Of a stretch of DNA of 64,000 nt, positions 10,075 through 21,000 are shown one piece after another. Location: assembly GCA_025612245.1 (NCBI GenBank), contig JAAXKQ010000001.1:1-64000 (forward strand). Reading direction: 5' to 3'. Both the position numbers and the translations under genes were made by a program. Each line of letters starts with the position of its first letter. The first letter of the stretch is position 1. This stretch comes from Ignavibacteria bacterium (GTDB lineage: Bacteria; Bacteroidota; Ignavibacteria; Ignavibacteriales; SURF-24). Below the pieces are notes generated by a model. It saw nothing but the letters and a program-made list of their open reading frames with translations, had not been told where the DNA came from and made no database searches.

Positions 10075-13000
10075 ATGGCAGACATTCTGAATATCTTAAA
10101 CTCTCTTTCAACCGAGAAGAGGGTTTTACTGGAAAAGAGGCTCAGGGAAAACGGCAGCCAGTACAACATTTTCCCACTGTCTTTTGCACAGCAGCGAATG
10201 TGGTTCATAAATCAGATGAACCCGGAAAGTACAGCCTATAATATTCCTGCCGCAGTTGAGCTTACGGGTGCACTGAATCTGGAGGCGCTGGAAAGAAGCA
10301 TAAATGAGATTATAAACAGGCATGAAATTCTCAGAACCGTTTTCCGTGTCTTTGACAGCCTCCCGATGCAGATAATTCTGCCTTTTACGCCGAAAAAGCT
10401 GAAAGTAACGGATTTAAGCGGCATCAGTTATTCTGAAGGGAAAAATGCCGCGCTAAGACTAATTGAAAATGAAAAAGAGCACGCGTTCGACCTGGTTGCG
10501 GGACCTTTGTTTTTAAGCCATCTTTATAAAATTGCCGACGGGAAATATATCCTCTTCCTTTTAATGCATCACATTATCACAGACGGATGGTCGATTGACA
10601 TTTTTATCCGTGAACTTGGAATACTTTATGAAGCCTTCATTAACAATTTACCTGCTGATCTGCCCCCATTGCCCGTACAGTATGCCGATTTTGCGGTCTG
10701 GCAGAAAAAATGGATGGAGGGTGAGGTTAAACATAAGCAATTGGATTACTGGAAGAAAAAGCTCTCTGAACTTCCGGCTCCCCTAAGGCTTCCGGGAGAA
10801 ACGGCTCTAGGAAAAAGTCACAGAGAGGAATGTACCGAGAGGTCTCTTTTTCTGCCTGAAAGGTATTTGGCTGAAATAAAGAAACTAAGCGCCCTTGGGG
10901 GAACGACAAACTACATGGTGTTTCTGGCTATCCTGCAGGTGCTCCTTTTCAGGCACACAAGGCAGAACGATTTCTGCATCGGCACCCCGGTTGCAAACAG
11001 GAACAGAAGTGAAATTGAAGGCCTGATAGGTTTTTTTGTAAACACGCTTGTGCTCAGATCAGTAATAGACGAGGAACAGACGTTTCAGGAATACCTCAGG
11101 GAAGTCAGGAAAACCTCAGTTGAGGCTTATGCAAACCAGGACCTACCGTTTGAAAAGCTCGTTGAGGAATTATATCCCGGGCGGGACAAGAACAATTCAC
11201 CGTTTTTTAAGATCATGTACGTTCATGGAAGCAATCTGCACTCAGGACTTGAATTGTCGGGAGTTAAGATATCCCCACTGGAGATCAAAAGCGAAAAGAC
11301 AAAGTATGACCTCACTTTTACAGTAGCAGAAGACCATGGTAATGGTCTTACCGTAACTTTTACTTATATGAGCGATCTTGTTCCCGATCAGTCAATTGAC
11401 TATCTGCTGAGGCACTTCCACGTTCTGCTGGACGAGGTCATCAGTAATCCGTCAAAAAAGATCCGTGACTTATCCATAATGACAGAAGAGGAATTAAATA
11501 AAATTATTTTCTCGTGGAATGACCGTTATTATGGCATAAAATCTGACAAAGAACCATTTCCTCGCACATTTGAACGTCAGGCCCGTCTAGTGCCGGAGAA
11601 CCTTGCGGTTTCAGCAAACGGAAGGCACCTTACATACGCAGAGCTTAATTCAAGGAGCAACAGGCTCGCACGCTTTCTTATAAAAAAAGGTGTGGCTCCG
11701 GAATCGATGGTAGGAATATGTACTGCCAGGTCAGTCGATATGATTGTTGCAATCATTGCCGTAATGAAAGCAGGAGGGGCTTATCTGCCCTTGGACCCAT
11801 TCTATCCTAAAGACAGGTTTTCCTACATTCTTGAAGATGCAGGTGCACGGATACTGATAACGGAGGAATCATTGTTAAAGGAACTGCCCGAAAGTAGCTG
11901 CAAGCTGATCTGCATCGACAGTGACTGGGTGGAGATCTCGAAAGAAAGCGATCTTAATCCTGAGGTTATGGTAGACATGCAGAATGCAGCCTATGTAATT
12001 TATACTTCCGGATCTACTGGCAAGCCAAAGGGTTCCATAATACAGTACGGCTCGCTCTGCAATCTGCACAACATACTTGAACACTGCTTTTTATCAGGAT
12101 ACACGCGTGAAAAATTCAGGGTCAGCCTGAATACGACAATAATGTTCGATGCCTCTGTAGTTCAGCTGCTTTTTCTCCTTTCGGGCCACAGCCTGTACAT
12201 TGTTCCCGAAGAGATTAGAAAAGACATACACGAACTTGCAAATTTCGTGAGGGAGAATAAACTTGACGTCCTGGATAGTGTCACCGGAATTCTCAGGATC
12301 CTGATCGAAGAAAAACTATTTGAGGGTGAAGGGAAACCACGCATGGTGCTCACCGGGGGAGAAGCTTTTGATGAGGTAACCTGGCGCAAACTTGGCAGGA
12401 TACAGGGAACGGAGTTCTGCAACATGTACGGACCCACGGAATGTACCGTTGAGGCTGCAATGTGCAGGGTCAGCCTTCATCCGGAAAGCCCTTCGATCGG
12501 GCGCTCCCTTCCAAATGCACCGGTCTATATACTTGACAGGAATTTTCATCCCGTTCCGGTCGGAACACCGGGTGAACTTTTCATTGGCGGCATTGCTGTT
12601 GGAAGGGGATACCTGAAAAGACCCGAGATGACGGCGGAAAAGTTTATCCCGGATCCTTTTGCATCCGGGGGCAGGCTTTACAGGACGGGGGATTTGGTCA
12701 GGTATAATTTTGACGGGACTATTGATTACCTGGGGAGGCTGGACCACCAGGTGAAAATGAGGGGCTTCAGGATAGAGCTTGGTGAGATTGAATCGGTTAT
12801 AAGGAAGTTCCCGGCAGTAAAGGAAGCCGTGGTGGCATTGAGGGAAAATGGAAACGGGAAATATCTCTGCGGATACCTTGTCCCAAAGAATGGCTCAGGG
12901 TTGAACATGGCTGAAATAAGGGAGTTTTTGAAAAAAGAGCTCCCGGAATATATGCTCCCTTCTGCCTTTATGACAATGAATACGATACCCTTGACCCCGA

Positions 13001-16000
13001 ACGGGAAAATTGACAGGAAATCCTTGCCGGAACCCCGGGCTGAGGACCCCGAAAGCAAGATACGCTTACTTGCGCCCCAGACTGCGACAGAAGAAATGGT
13101 GTGCGGAGTAATGGCAGGCGTTCTGAACAGAAAGGAAGTGGGTGTAAATGAAAGCTTCTTTGACATCGGGGGGCATTCATTGCTGGCGGCACAGGTAATC
13201 TACAGGCTCCGTGAAATATTCCGGATAAAGCTGCAGCTAAAGGAGATATTCGACTTCCCGAGTGCCCGTGCTCTTGCAGAGAGGATAGAAAAGGCCAGGA
13301 AATCAAGTGCAGGCATTTTTCAGGAACCCATCAGCCGCGCCTCAAGAGAGGAAAATCTGGCATTGTCCTTTGCACAGGAAAGGCTCTGGTTCTTGAGCCA
13401 GCTGAGCCCGGAGAGTACGGCTTATAACGTTCCGGAAGCTCTCAGGATTTCAGGCAAAATTAGTCCTGAAATGCTCCAAGAAAGCTTTAATATAATTGCA
13501 AGGCGGCATGAAATCCTGAGAACGGTTTTTATAACTCTTGAAGGCAAACCTTTTCAGAAAATTATGCCGGAGTTTAAGGTACCTCTGCCCGTAATTGAAG
13601 CCTTAGGCTTAAGTCCGGAAGAACAGGAGAGGTTTATTGAAGAATTCATTTCAAAAGAGGTCGATAAACCGTTCCTGCTGGATACGCTGCCCTTATTCCG
13701 CGCCATATTGATCAGACTGTCCGAGGAGGAAAGTGTCCTTATACTGACATTCCACCATATCATAACAGACGGATGGTCGTCCCGGAAATTGTTCAACGAG
13801 TTGATGAATAACTACAGTTATCTTGAAAGGGGGGAAAAGCCCGCCTTCTGCGAGCTCCCGGTTCAATATGCAGACTATGCCTCATGGCAGAGGCAGAATT
13901 TTACGGGTGAAAACCTGAAAAGGCATATAGAATACTGGAGGGGAAAACTAAAAGACAGTCCGCAGTTTCTTGAGCTTCCAGTAGACAGGCCGCGTCCTCA
14001 CGTTCAGAGCTACAACGGAAGCTTTATCAGCTTTTTGCTGTCCAAAGAAGTGAGCGATTCCGTAAAAAAGATAGATAGAAATTACGGCGTTACCTTATTT
14101 ATGTCCTTGCTCTCGGTTTTCCAGGTGCTGCTCTTCAGGTATTCCAGACAGAATGATATTTTAATCGGGACACCGATTGCAAACAGGAACAGGGGGGATA
14201 TCGAGGATTTGATAGGCTTTTTCGTAAATATCCTCGTCCTGAGAGTCCATGTTACGGACGGAATGAAATTTTCCGACCTTCTAAGGCAGACGAAGGAAAC
14301 TGCACTGGAAGCTTATACTTATCAGGACCTTCCCTTTGAAATGCTCTTAGACGCCCTGCAACTGGAACGCTCAATGAGCTATACGCCTTTGTTCCAGGTG
14401 ATGTTTTCAGCGGAGAATATGCAGACAGATGAAAATATTGAGGATAACAGCATAGTCGTGCAGCAGCTTGAAATACCTGCAAATACGTCGAAGTACGACA
14501 TCTCTCTTTCTGCTGTGGAAGAAAAGGATGGCCTGAGGCTGGCATTTGAGTACAATACGGATCTCTTTGATAAAGAGACCATGGAAAGGATGTTCAGGCA
14601 CTATGAAAGGATTCTGGAGAGCATAATAGACAATCCGGAGCTGAGGATCAGGGATATAGGTCTGCTCAGTAAAGAAGAGGAAAAAAATGCAATAGAGGCG
14701 CTTACGGGTAACTTGAAGTGCAATTCCCTTGCCTCAGACAGGCTTAGCCCCTTACTCTTAAAAGAGCATTCAACAAAAGAAATCTTCAGGAGGTGGAATT
14801 CCATGGAATCTGAAGAAAGCTCTCCAAAGCTTTTTTCGGAAATATTTGAAGAACAGGCAGCAAAGTCCCCGGATGAAATAGCCGTAGTAACTGAAGCCGG
14901 AAGCCTTACTTATTCAGAGCTAAATAAAAGGGCCAACAAGCTTGCCCGTTACCTGAGGAGGAAGGGCGCTGGTCCTGATGCAATTACAGGAATACTCCTT
15001 GGCCGGAATCCCAACCTGATTACTTCAATTCTTGGCATTATGAAGTCCGGGGGAGGCTACCTCCCCCTAGACCCGGTCTACCCGAAAGGGAGAATTGAAT
15101 ACATACTTAAGGATGCGGGTGTTAGAACACTTATCACTGAAGAAGCCTTGATAAAAGAGCTCCCGGCGCTCAGCTGTGAAATAATACTAATTGACCGCGA
15201 TTGGGATTTGATTAAACTTGAAGAGGATGATAACCTTGAGGCGGATATTTCGCCTGAAAACATTGCATACGTGATCTATACCTCGGGCTCCACGGGTAAA
15301 CCCAAAGGATCAGTAATACAGCACAGGAGTCTTTATAATTATTACCGCATAACCGGGGGCTTATACTCCAAATATATCCGTTCGGGACCGGTAAAGGTGG
15401 CAATGAACACAACTATTATGTTTGACGGCTCCATACTGCAGCTGATGTTTTTACTATTTGGACACACGCTTTATCTTCCGCCCGAGAATATAAGACGCGA
15501 CGGGCTTTCTTTGGCTGAATATATTTATAATAACAGAATTGACATACTGGACTGTGTGCCTGCACTCCTTAGAGCCTTCATGTCAGGCGGATTATTCAAT
15601 AAAAGCTCATGGAAGCCCAAACTGGTAATTACTGGCGGTGAGGCACTGGATGAGGCGCTGTGGAAAGAGCTGTGCTCTGTTGAAAAGACTGACTTCTTTA
15701 ATGCATACGGCCCCACCGAGTGCACGGTTGACGCTGCAATATGCAGGTTGAAGGACTATCCTGAAAAAGTAACCATTGGAAAACCCCCTCTGAATGTAAG
15801 AATATTTATACTGGACGGTGCGCTGAACCTTCTCCCAATTGGAGCCATTGGAGAGCTCTTTATAGGCGGAATATCGGTTGGAAGGGGATACCTGAACAGG
15901 CCGGAACTGACGGCAGAGAAGTTCATCCCCGATGCATTCAGCGATATAGAGGGCTCAAGGCTCTACAGGACGGGAGACCTGGCAAGGTATAAGCCCGACG

Positions 16001-18051
16001 GGACAATAGAGTTCATGGGAAGAAGTGACAACCAGGTAAAGCTAAGAGGCTTCAGGATTGAGCTCGGGGAGATCGAAGAGGTCTTAATGCAGCATGAAAT
16101 GGTAAATAGTGCAGCCGTTATACTGAAGGAAAGAAAAGGCAGGAAGTACATTGCATCGTATGTTACATTAAGAGACACATCAACAGGCAGCTTGGATAAA
16201 GCACATTCAGATGAGATTCGTGAGTTCCTGAAAAAACAGCTTCCGGAGTACATGATCCCGACCTCAATTATAATACTGAAGGAAATGCCTCTTCAGCCAA
16301 GCGGCAAGATTGACCGCAGGGCTCTTCCGGAGGAGGTGAAGGGAAGCACCCCCGAAGAGGAACTGGTGCCAAAGAGCGTCAAAGAGAAAATACTCCTTGA
16401 AGTCTGGAAAGAGGTACTTGGAGTAGAAAAAATATCTCTTAACGATAACTTCTTTGAAATTGGCGGAGACTCCATTCTGGCAATTCAGGTCGTGGCCAGG
16501 GCAAGGGAGAAGGGAATTAAGATTCAGCCGCTGAATTTATTCCAGCACCAGACTATCCCGGAACTGGCGCTTCAGGTTTCAGATTCGTCTGAAGAAAACC
16601 CAAATGAAGAGGATTATTCAGATGCCGGTATAGAATTGACACCCGTTCAGCAGTCATTCTTTGAGCAGGATCCGGAGCAAAGAAACCACTGGAACCAGTC
16701 GGTTTTCTTTGAGACAAGCGACAGGGTCGATTTACAGGCACTCAAAGAAATAATTAAATCCGTCATTCGTCATCATGACATTCTGCGCTCGGTCTTTATA
16801 AGCGAAGGCGGCAGGTGGAAGATGCGTGTTAAGGCTATGGAAGAAGATCTGCCTTTGGATTACTTTGACCTGACCGAATTAAGTCCGGAGCAAGTGAAGC
16901 CTGAAACCGAATCAAAGATTTTGGACGCTCAAGGCAGCCTCAACATTGAAAATGGCCCTGTAATAAAATTCGCTTACTTTAAGCTCAGTGAGCCGGGGAA
17001 AGATAAACTTTTGATAGCAGCCCATCACCTGGTAATTGACGTCGTATCGTGGCGCATACTACTGGAAGACATACTGACTGCTTACAGCCAGGTAAGGCAA
17101 AATGAACCCGTTTTACTGCCGCCAAAGACTACGTCTTATAAAAAATGGAGTGAATTTCTGGGAAAATATTCAAGGTCAGTGGAATCCGGAAAAGAGGCGG
17201 AATACTGGCTGAAACAAGCTTATTACAAGTGGACGCCAATATTAAGGGACTATCCGGACGAAAAAGGCCGGGAGAAGGATTCCCTGGAGGTTACTGCATC
17301 ATTGAACAATGCCGATACGCTCTTTCTTACACATGAAGCCCCGAAGATGCTTCATGCCAATTTGCCTGAAGTCCTGCTTACCGCACTGGTAAGAGCATAT
17401 TCATTCTGGTCGGAAAAAAGGACTCTTATGGTTGACATGGAAGGGCATGGCAGGGAAGTCCTATTTGAAAACTGCGACCTTTCCAGAACGGTCGGATGGT
17501 TTACAAGCATTTATCCCGTGCTGCTGGATCTGAAGACTTCAGTCTATCCTTTGGAAGCCTTAACCGAGGTCAAAGAGCAACTCCGGGGTGTCCCGCATCA
17601 CGGGATAGGATTCGGAATATTAAAATATTTATCAGATGACGGCCAGGTAAGGGAAAAATTAAATTCACTGCCTCAAAGTGAAATTTCTTTTAATTACCTG
17701 GGACTTCTGAATCAGTTCGTGGAGGAAGAAAATCAGGTCTTCAGACCCGTGGACAATAATAAAGTGCATGACAGGGGGCCGCTTAATTCTTTGAGGTATC
17801 TGATCGACATTATATGTTTTGTCTCCGGCGAACGCTTTCAGATGCAGATGAGGTATAGCCGGAAGGTTTTCAGGAGCGACAGGATACAAAGGCTTTCGGA
17901 GCTCTTTATAGAAGAGCTGAAGCTTATCCTTGAAAGCTGTAAAAACGGAAATGTTGAAATTACCGGTTCCGACTTCCCGCTGGCGCAGTTAAACCGTGAA
18001 AAATTTGACAAGGTGCTGAACCGATTAAACAAGAAAACATCAAGGGCTTAA
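10075..18051 (+). CDS. NRPS modules 4 and 5: C-A-PCP-C-A-PCP-E
   Basis: Two-module synthetase ending in an epimerase. From ATG 10075: an N-terminal helix-like docking stretch, C1 about 34–470 (HHIITDGWS), A1 about 495–985, PCP1 near 1032 (GGHSL), C2 about 1095–1560 (HHIITDGWS), A2 about 1586–2080, PCP2 near 2133 (GGDSI), E about 2187–2658. Hand-read codes: A1 DAVDLGMVEK and A2 DGLDIGAVDK. Both share Asp278, Gly301 and an acidic residue at 331 with Gln/Glu-type domains. The E motif reads HHLVIDVVSW, with Val where Gly is usual; EGHGRE is intact. An ATG at 10060 adds five residues but has no ribosome site, while GGAGA lies eight bases before 10075. It follows gene 2 after 66 bp and is one base from gene 4. 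Confidence 0.95.
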   Translation: MADILNILNSLSTEKRVLLEKRLRENGSQYNIFPLSFAQQRMWFINQMNPESTAYNIPAAVELTGALNLEALERSINEIINRHEILRTVFRVFDSLPMQIILPFTPKKLKVTDLSGISYSEGKNAALRLIENEKEHAFDLVAGPLFLSHLYKIADGKYILFLLMHHIITDGWSIDIFIRELGILYEAFINNLPADLPPLPVQYADFAVWQKKWMEGEVKHKQLDYWKKKLSELPAPLRLPGETALGKSHREECTERSLFLPERYLAEIKKLSALGGTTNYMVFLAILQVLLFRHTRQNDFCIGTPVANRNRSEIEGLIGFFVNTLVLRSVIDEEQTFQEYLREVRKTSVEAYANQDLPFEKLVEELYPGRDKNNSPFFKIMYVHGSNLHSGLELSGVKISPLEIKSEKTKYDLTFTVAEDHGNGLTVTFTYMSDLVPDQSIDYLLRHFHVLLDEVISNPSKKIRDLSIMTEEELNKIIFSWNDRYYGIKSDKEPFPRTFERQARLVPENLAVSANGRHLTYAELNSRSNRLARFLIKKGVAPESMVGICTARSVDMIVAIIAVMKAGGAYLPLDPFYPKDRFSYILEDAGARILITEESLLKELPESSCKLICIDSDWVEISKESDLNPEVMVDMQNAAYVIYTSGSTGKPKGSIIQYGSLCNLHNILEHCFLSGYTREKFRVSLNTTIMFDASVVQLLFLLSGHSLYIVPEEIRKDIHELANFVRENKLDVLDSVTGILRILIEEKLFEGEGKPRMVLTGGEAFDEVTWRKLGRIQGTEFCNMYGPTECTVEAAMCRVSLHPESPSIGRSLPNAPVYILDRNFHPVPVGTPGELFIGGIAVGRGYLKRPEMTAEKFIPDPFASGGRLYRTGDLVRYNFDGTIDYLGRLDHQVKMRGFRIELGEIESVIRKFPAVKEAVVALRENGNGKYLCGYLVPKNGSGLNMAEIREFLKKELPEYMLPSAFMTMNTIPLTPNGKIDRKSLPEPRAEDPESKIRLLAPQTATEEMVCGVMAGVLNRKEVGVNESFFDIGGHSLLAAQVIYRLREIFRIKLQLKEIFDFPSARALAERIEKARKSSAGIFQEPISRASREENLALSFAQERLWFLSQLSPESTAYNVPEALRISGKISPEMLQESFNIIARRHEILRTVFITLEGKPFQKIMPEFKVPLPVIEALGLSPEEQERFIEEFISKEVDKPFLLDTLPLFRAILIRLSEEESVLILTFHHIITDGWSSRKLFNELMNNYSYLERGEKPAFCELPVQYADYASWQRQNFTGENLKRHIEYWRGKLKDSPQFLELPVDRPRPHVQSYNGSFISFLLSKEVSDSVKKIDRNYGVTLFMSLLSVFQVLLFRYSRQNDILIGTPIANRNRGDIEDLIGFFVNILVLRVHVTDGMKFSDLLRQTKETALEAYTYQDLPFEMLLDALQLERSMSYTPLFQVMFSAENMQTDENIEDNSIVVQQLEIPANTSKYDISLSAVEEKDGLRLAFEYNTDLFDKETMERMFRHYERILESIIDNPELRIRDIGLLSKEEEKNAIEALTGNLKCNSLASDRLSPLLLKEHSTKEIFRRWNSMESEESSPKLFSEIFEEQAAKSPDEIAVVTEAGSLTYSELNKRANKLARYLRRKGAGPDAITGILLGRNPNLITSILGIMKSGGGYLPLDPVYPKGRIEYILKDAGVRTLITEEALIKELPALSCEIILIDRDWDLIKLEEDDNLEADISPENIAYVIYTSGSTGKPKGSVIQHRSLYNYYRITGGLYSKYIRSGPVKVAMNTTIMFDGSILQLMFLLFGHTLYLPPENIRRDGLSLAEYIYNNRIDILDCVPALLRAFMSGGLFNKSSWKPKLVITGGEALDEALWKELCSVEKTDFFNAYGPTECTVDAAICRLKDYPEKVTIGKPPLNVRIFILDGALNLLPIGAIGELFIGGISVGRGYLNRPELTAEKFIPDAFSDIEGSRLYRTGDLARYKPDGTIEFMGRSDNQVKLRGFRIELGEIEEVLMQHEMVNSAAVILKERKGRKYIASYVTLRDTSTGSLDKAHSDEIREFLKKQLPEYMIPTSIIILKEMPLQPSGKIDRRALPEEVKGSTPEEELVPKSVKEKILLEVWKEVLGVEKISLNDNFFEIGGDSILAIQVVARAREKGIKIQPLNLFQHQTIPELALQVSDSSEENPNEEDYSDAGIELTPVQQSFFEQDPEQRNHWNQSVFFETSDRVDLQALKEIIKSVIRHHDILRSVFISEGGRWKMRVKAMEEDLPLDYFDLTELSPEQVKPETESKILDAQGSLNIENGPVIKFAYFKLSEPGKDKLLIAAHHLVIDVVSWRILLEDILTAYSQVRQNEPVLLPPKTTSYKKWSEFLGKYSRSVESGKEAEYWLKQAYYKWTPILRDYPDEKGREKDSLEVTASLNNADTLFLTHEAPKMLHANLPEVLLTALVRAYSFWSEKRTLMVDMEGHGREVLFENCDLSRTVGWFTSIYPVLLDLKTSVYPLEALTEVKEQLRGVPHHGIGFGILKYLSDDGQVREKLNSLPQSEISFNYLGLLNQFVEEENQVFRPVDNNKVHDRGPLNSLRYLIDIICFVSGERFQMQMRYSRKVFRSDRIQRLSELFIEELKLILESCKNGNVEITGSDFPLAQLNREKFDKVLNRLNKKTSRA
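15949..16504 (+). repeat. 556-bp block shared with NRPS gene 1 (copy 2)
   Basis: Partner of 1413–1968, spanning the end of the second adenylation domain and its carrier protein. By eye 554 of 556 bases agree. Divergence starts abruptly after GCAA at 16504, inside the carrier-protein helix that follows the Ser site. Confidence 0.9.
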
Positions 18052-18052
18052 A

Positions 18053-21000
18053 ATGAACAATATCGAAGACATCTATCCTCTTTCACCAATGCAGAAGGGT
18101 ATGCTTTTTCACAGCCTGCTGTCTTCCGAAAAAGGAGTTTATATTGAGCAGACGAGCTGTACTTTCCAGGGGAAAATGGACATAAGTGCCTTTAAGTATG
18201 CGTGGGAAAAAGTTGTCGAACGGCATTCCATCCTGAGAAGTGCCTATGTATGGGAAGATGTGGATGAGCCCTTGCAGATAGTGTTTAAGTCAGTTGAACT
18301 GCCTTTTAAGGTTTTTGACTGGCAGAACATTGCAGATAAGAAAGTGAGGCTGGAAGAGACGCTGAGGCAGGAGGTGGAAGAAGGATTTGACCTGGAAACT
18401 GCTCCGCTAATGAAACTGGTTATGATTAAGGCGGACGCCGAGACGCATTACTTCGTTTGGACTCAGCACCACGTACTCTTCGACGGCTGGAGCGCACAGA
18501 TAATCATTAAAGAGGTATTTGAAATCTATAATGCCCTGATAAATAAAAGCAGCATTCAACTTAACGCCGCCCGTCCTTTCAGGGACTATATTTCCTGGCT
18601 TCAAAGACAGGATATCCATAAGGCTGAAGAATACTGGAGGAATTTGCTTCGGGGCCTGAGCGGCACTACTTCATTAAGACCTCATGCCTCTCAAAAAAAG
18701 GACGGAGCTTACTTTAGAAAACGCGTGGATATAGATAAGGAGATTTCAGTAGCTGCCCTTGCTTTCTGCAGGAACAACAGGCTTACTGTAAACACACTTT
18801 TTCAGGGGCTCTGGGCCTTTATACAGGGGGTATATACGGGGCAGGATGACATACTCTTCGGTTCTACCGTTTCCGGAAGACCCGCAGAGCTGCCGGACAT
18901 AAATTCCACGGTGGGGCTTTTTATCAATACACTGCCGGTAAGAATTAAGATTGATCATGAAATGAACGTTGCCGACTGGTTAAGAGATATCCAGATTCAG
19001 CAGGCCGAGCAGAGGAAATATGAGTATTGCTCTTTAACAGATATACATGGCTGGAGCCAGATACCGCGGGAGGTGCCACTTTTTGAAAGCATTATTGTAT
19101 TTGAAAACTATCCCGTTTCCGCGGCTTTAAGTGCTCAGAAAGGGAGTATTGAGATTAAAGACGTAAAGTCTCATACGAGGACCAATTATCCCCTGACAAT
19201 TGCCATTGGAGCAGCAGGAGAGGAAATTTCAATTGAGATGGCTTTTGATGAATCTTATTTTGACCATGATGACATTGAAGCACTCTTTTTACGCTTTAAG
19301 GTTCTGCTCTCTGAAATTTCCACAATTGCCGAAAAGAAGCTGAAGGAAATAAGCGTCCTCTCGGACGTGGAAGAAAACAGGATTTTAAGAGAATTCAGCC
19401 AGGGGAAGCAGCTTAGCCTTGAGTATAGCTCTATACCCGAATGCTTTGAAGCCGTTGCTGCCATGTATGGGGATTTGACGGCCTGCTATAAAGACGGCGT
19501 TGAACTCAGCTACAAGGAGCTCAACAGTAAGGCAGACCTGCTTGCAAGGCTTCTGCGTTCAAAAGGTATAGTCAGAGAGGAAGTAATAGGAGTAATGGCG
19601 GAGAGGTCGATAGAGATGGTGACGGGGATCATGGGGTGTCTGAAGTCCTCTGGGGCATTTCTGCCGATTGACCCATACTATCCTGAGGAAAGGATAAGCT
19701 ACATGCTGGAGGATTCAAAGGCAGGGCTGATACTTACACAGAGCCGTCTTTTGGATAAGGTTCCCGCTTCCTGGTTGGATAAGGTGGTCTTACTGGACAG
19801 TGAGGAAGCTTATTCCCATGAAGAAAGCAACGGGGAAGTAAAACCATGTCCTGAATTAAAGTCATATCCTGAAGTAATAATATATCCTGAAAGCCTGGCC
19901 TACTTAATCTACACGTCGGGATCAACCGGGAAGCCCAAGGGCACCATGCTCAGCCACCGGGGAGTCGTTAACCTCTCGCAAGTGCAGAGGGAGGCTTTCA
20001 GGCTATTCCCGGGAGAAAGGATACTCCAGTTCTCCTCCCTCAGCTTTGATGCTTCGGTATGGGAGATATTCATGGCGCTCTTAAACGGGGCCACATTATA
20101 CCTGTGCAGCAGGGATACGGTAGTCTCGGGAGAAAAGCTGAGGGATTACCTGAAGAGTAACAGAATAAACATCCTTACAGTCCCGCCATCGGTGCTGTCG
20201 TATCTGCCGGATGAGCTGTCACTGCCGGATCTTGAGGTACTGGTAACGGCAGGTGAGGCCACATCGTGGAGCCTCTTTGAGAAGTGGGGTCATGGAAGGA
20301 GGTATTTCAACGCTTATGGTCCAACGGAGGCCACGGTCTGCACAACGCTTCAGGAGTGCAGGACTGAGCAGAAGAGTGGGAATTCACAGACTCCTCCGAT
20401 CGGAAGGGCAATTTCAAACGTGAGGACATACGTACTGGACGACCGGATGCAGCCGGTCCCGGTTGGTGTAGCCGGTGAGCTATATATAGCAGGAAGTGGG
20501 CTTGCAAGGGGCTACCTTGGCAAGCCGGACCTGACGTCAGAAAAGTTCTTACCCGACCCGTTCTCATCAGAGAAAGGGAGCAGGCTCTACAGGACGGGAG
20601 ACTGGGTGAGATACCTGAAGGACGGGGAGATTGAATTCCTGGGAAGAATGGACAGGCAGGTAAAGCTAAGGGGCTTCAGGATAGAGCTCCAGGAAATAGA
20701 GTCACAGATCATGGCATTTCCCGGCATCAGCCAGGCAGCCGTCCTTCTTAAGGAGGATAAGACTCACGAGAGGAGTTTCCTGGTAGCTTACCTGGAGACA
20801 AAGGATGAGGAGTTTGACTCATCCAGATTGCAGCAGTTCCTGAAATGGAAGCTCCCCGAGTACATGCTTCCTTCTTCCTTTACGAGGCTTGAAGTTATGC
20901 CCCTTACCACTAGTGGCAAAATTGACAGGAAGAGCCTTCCTTTTCCCGTCATAAATCAGGAGGCCGTTCAGGAAAAAAGGCGGAAAAGCGTGACCGAAGA

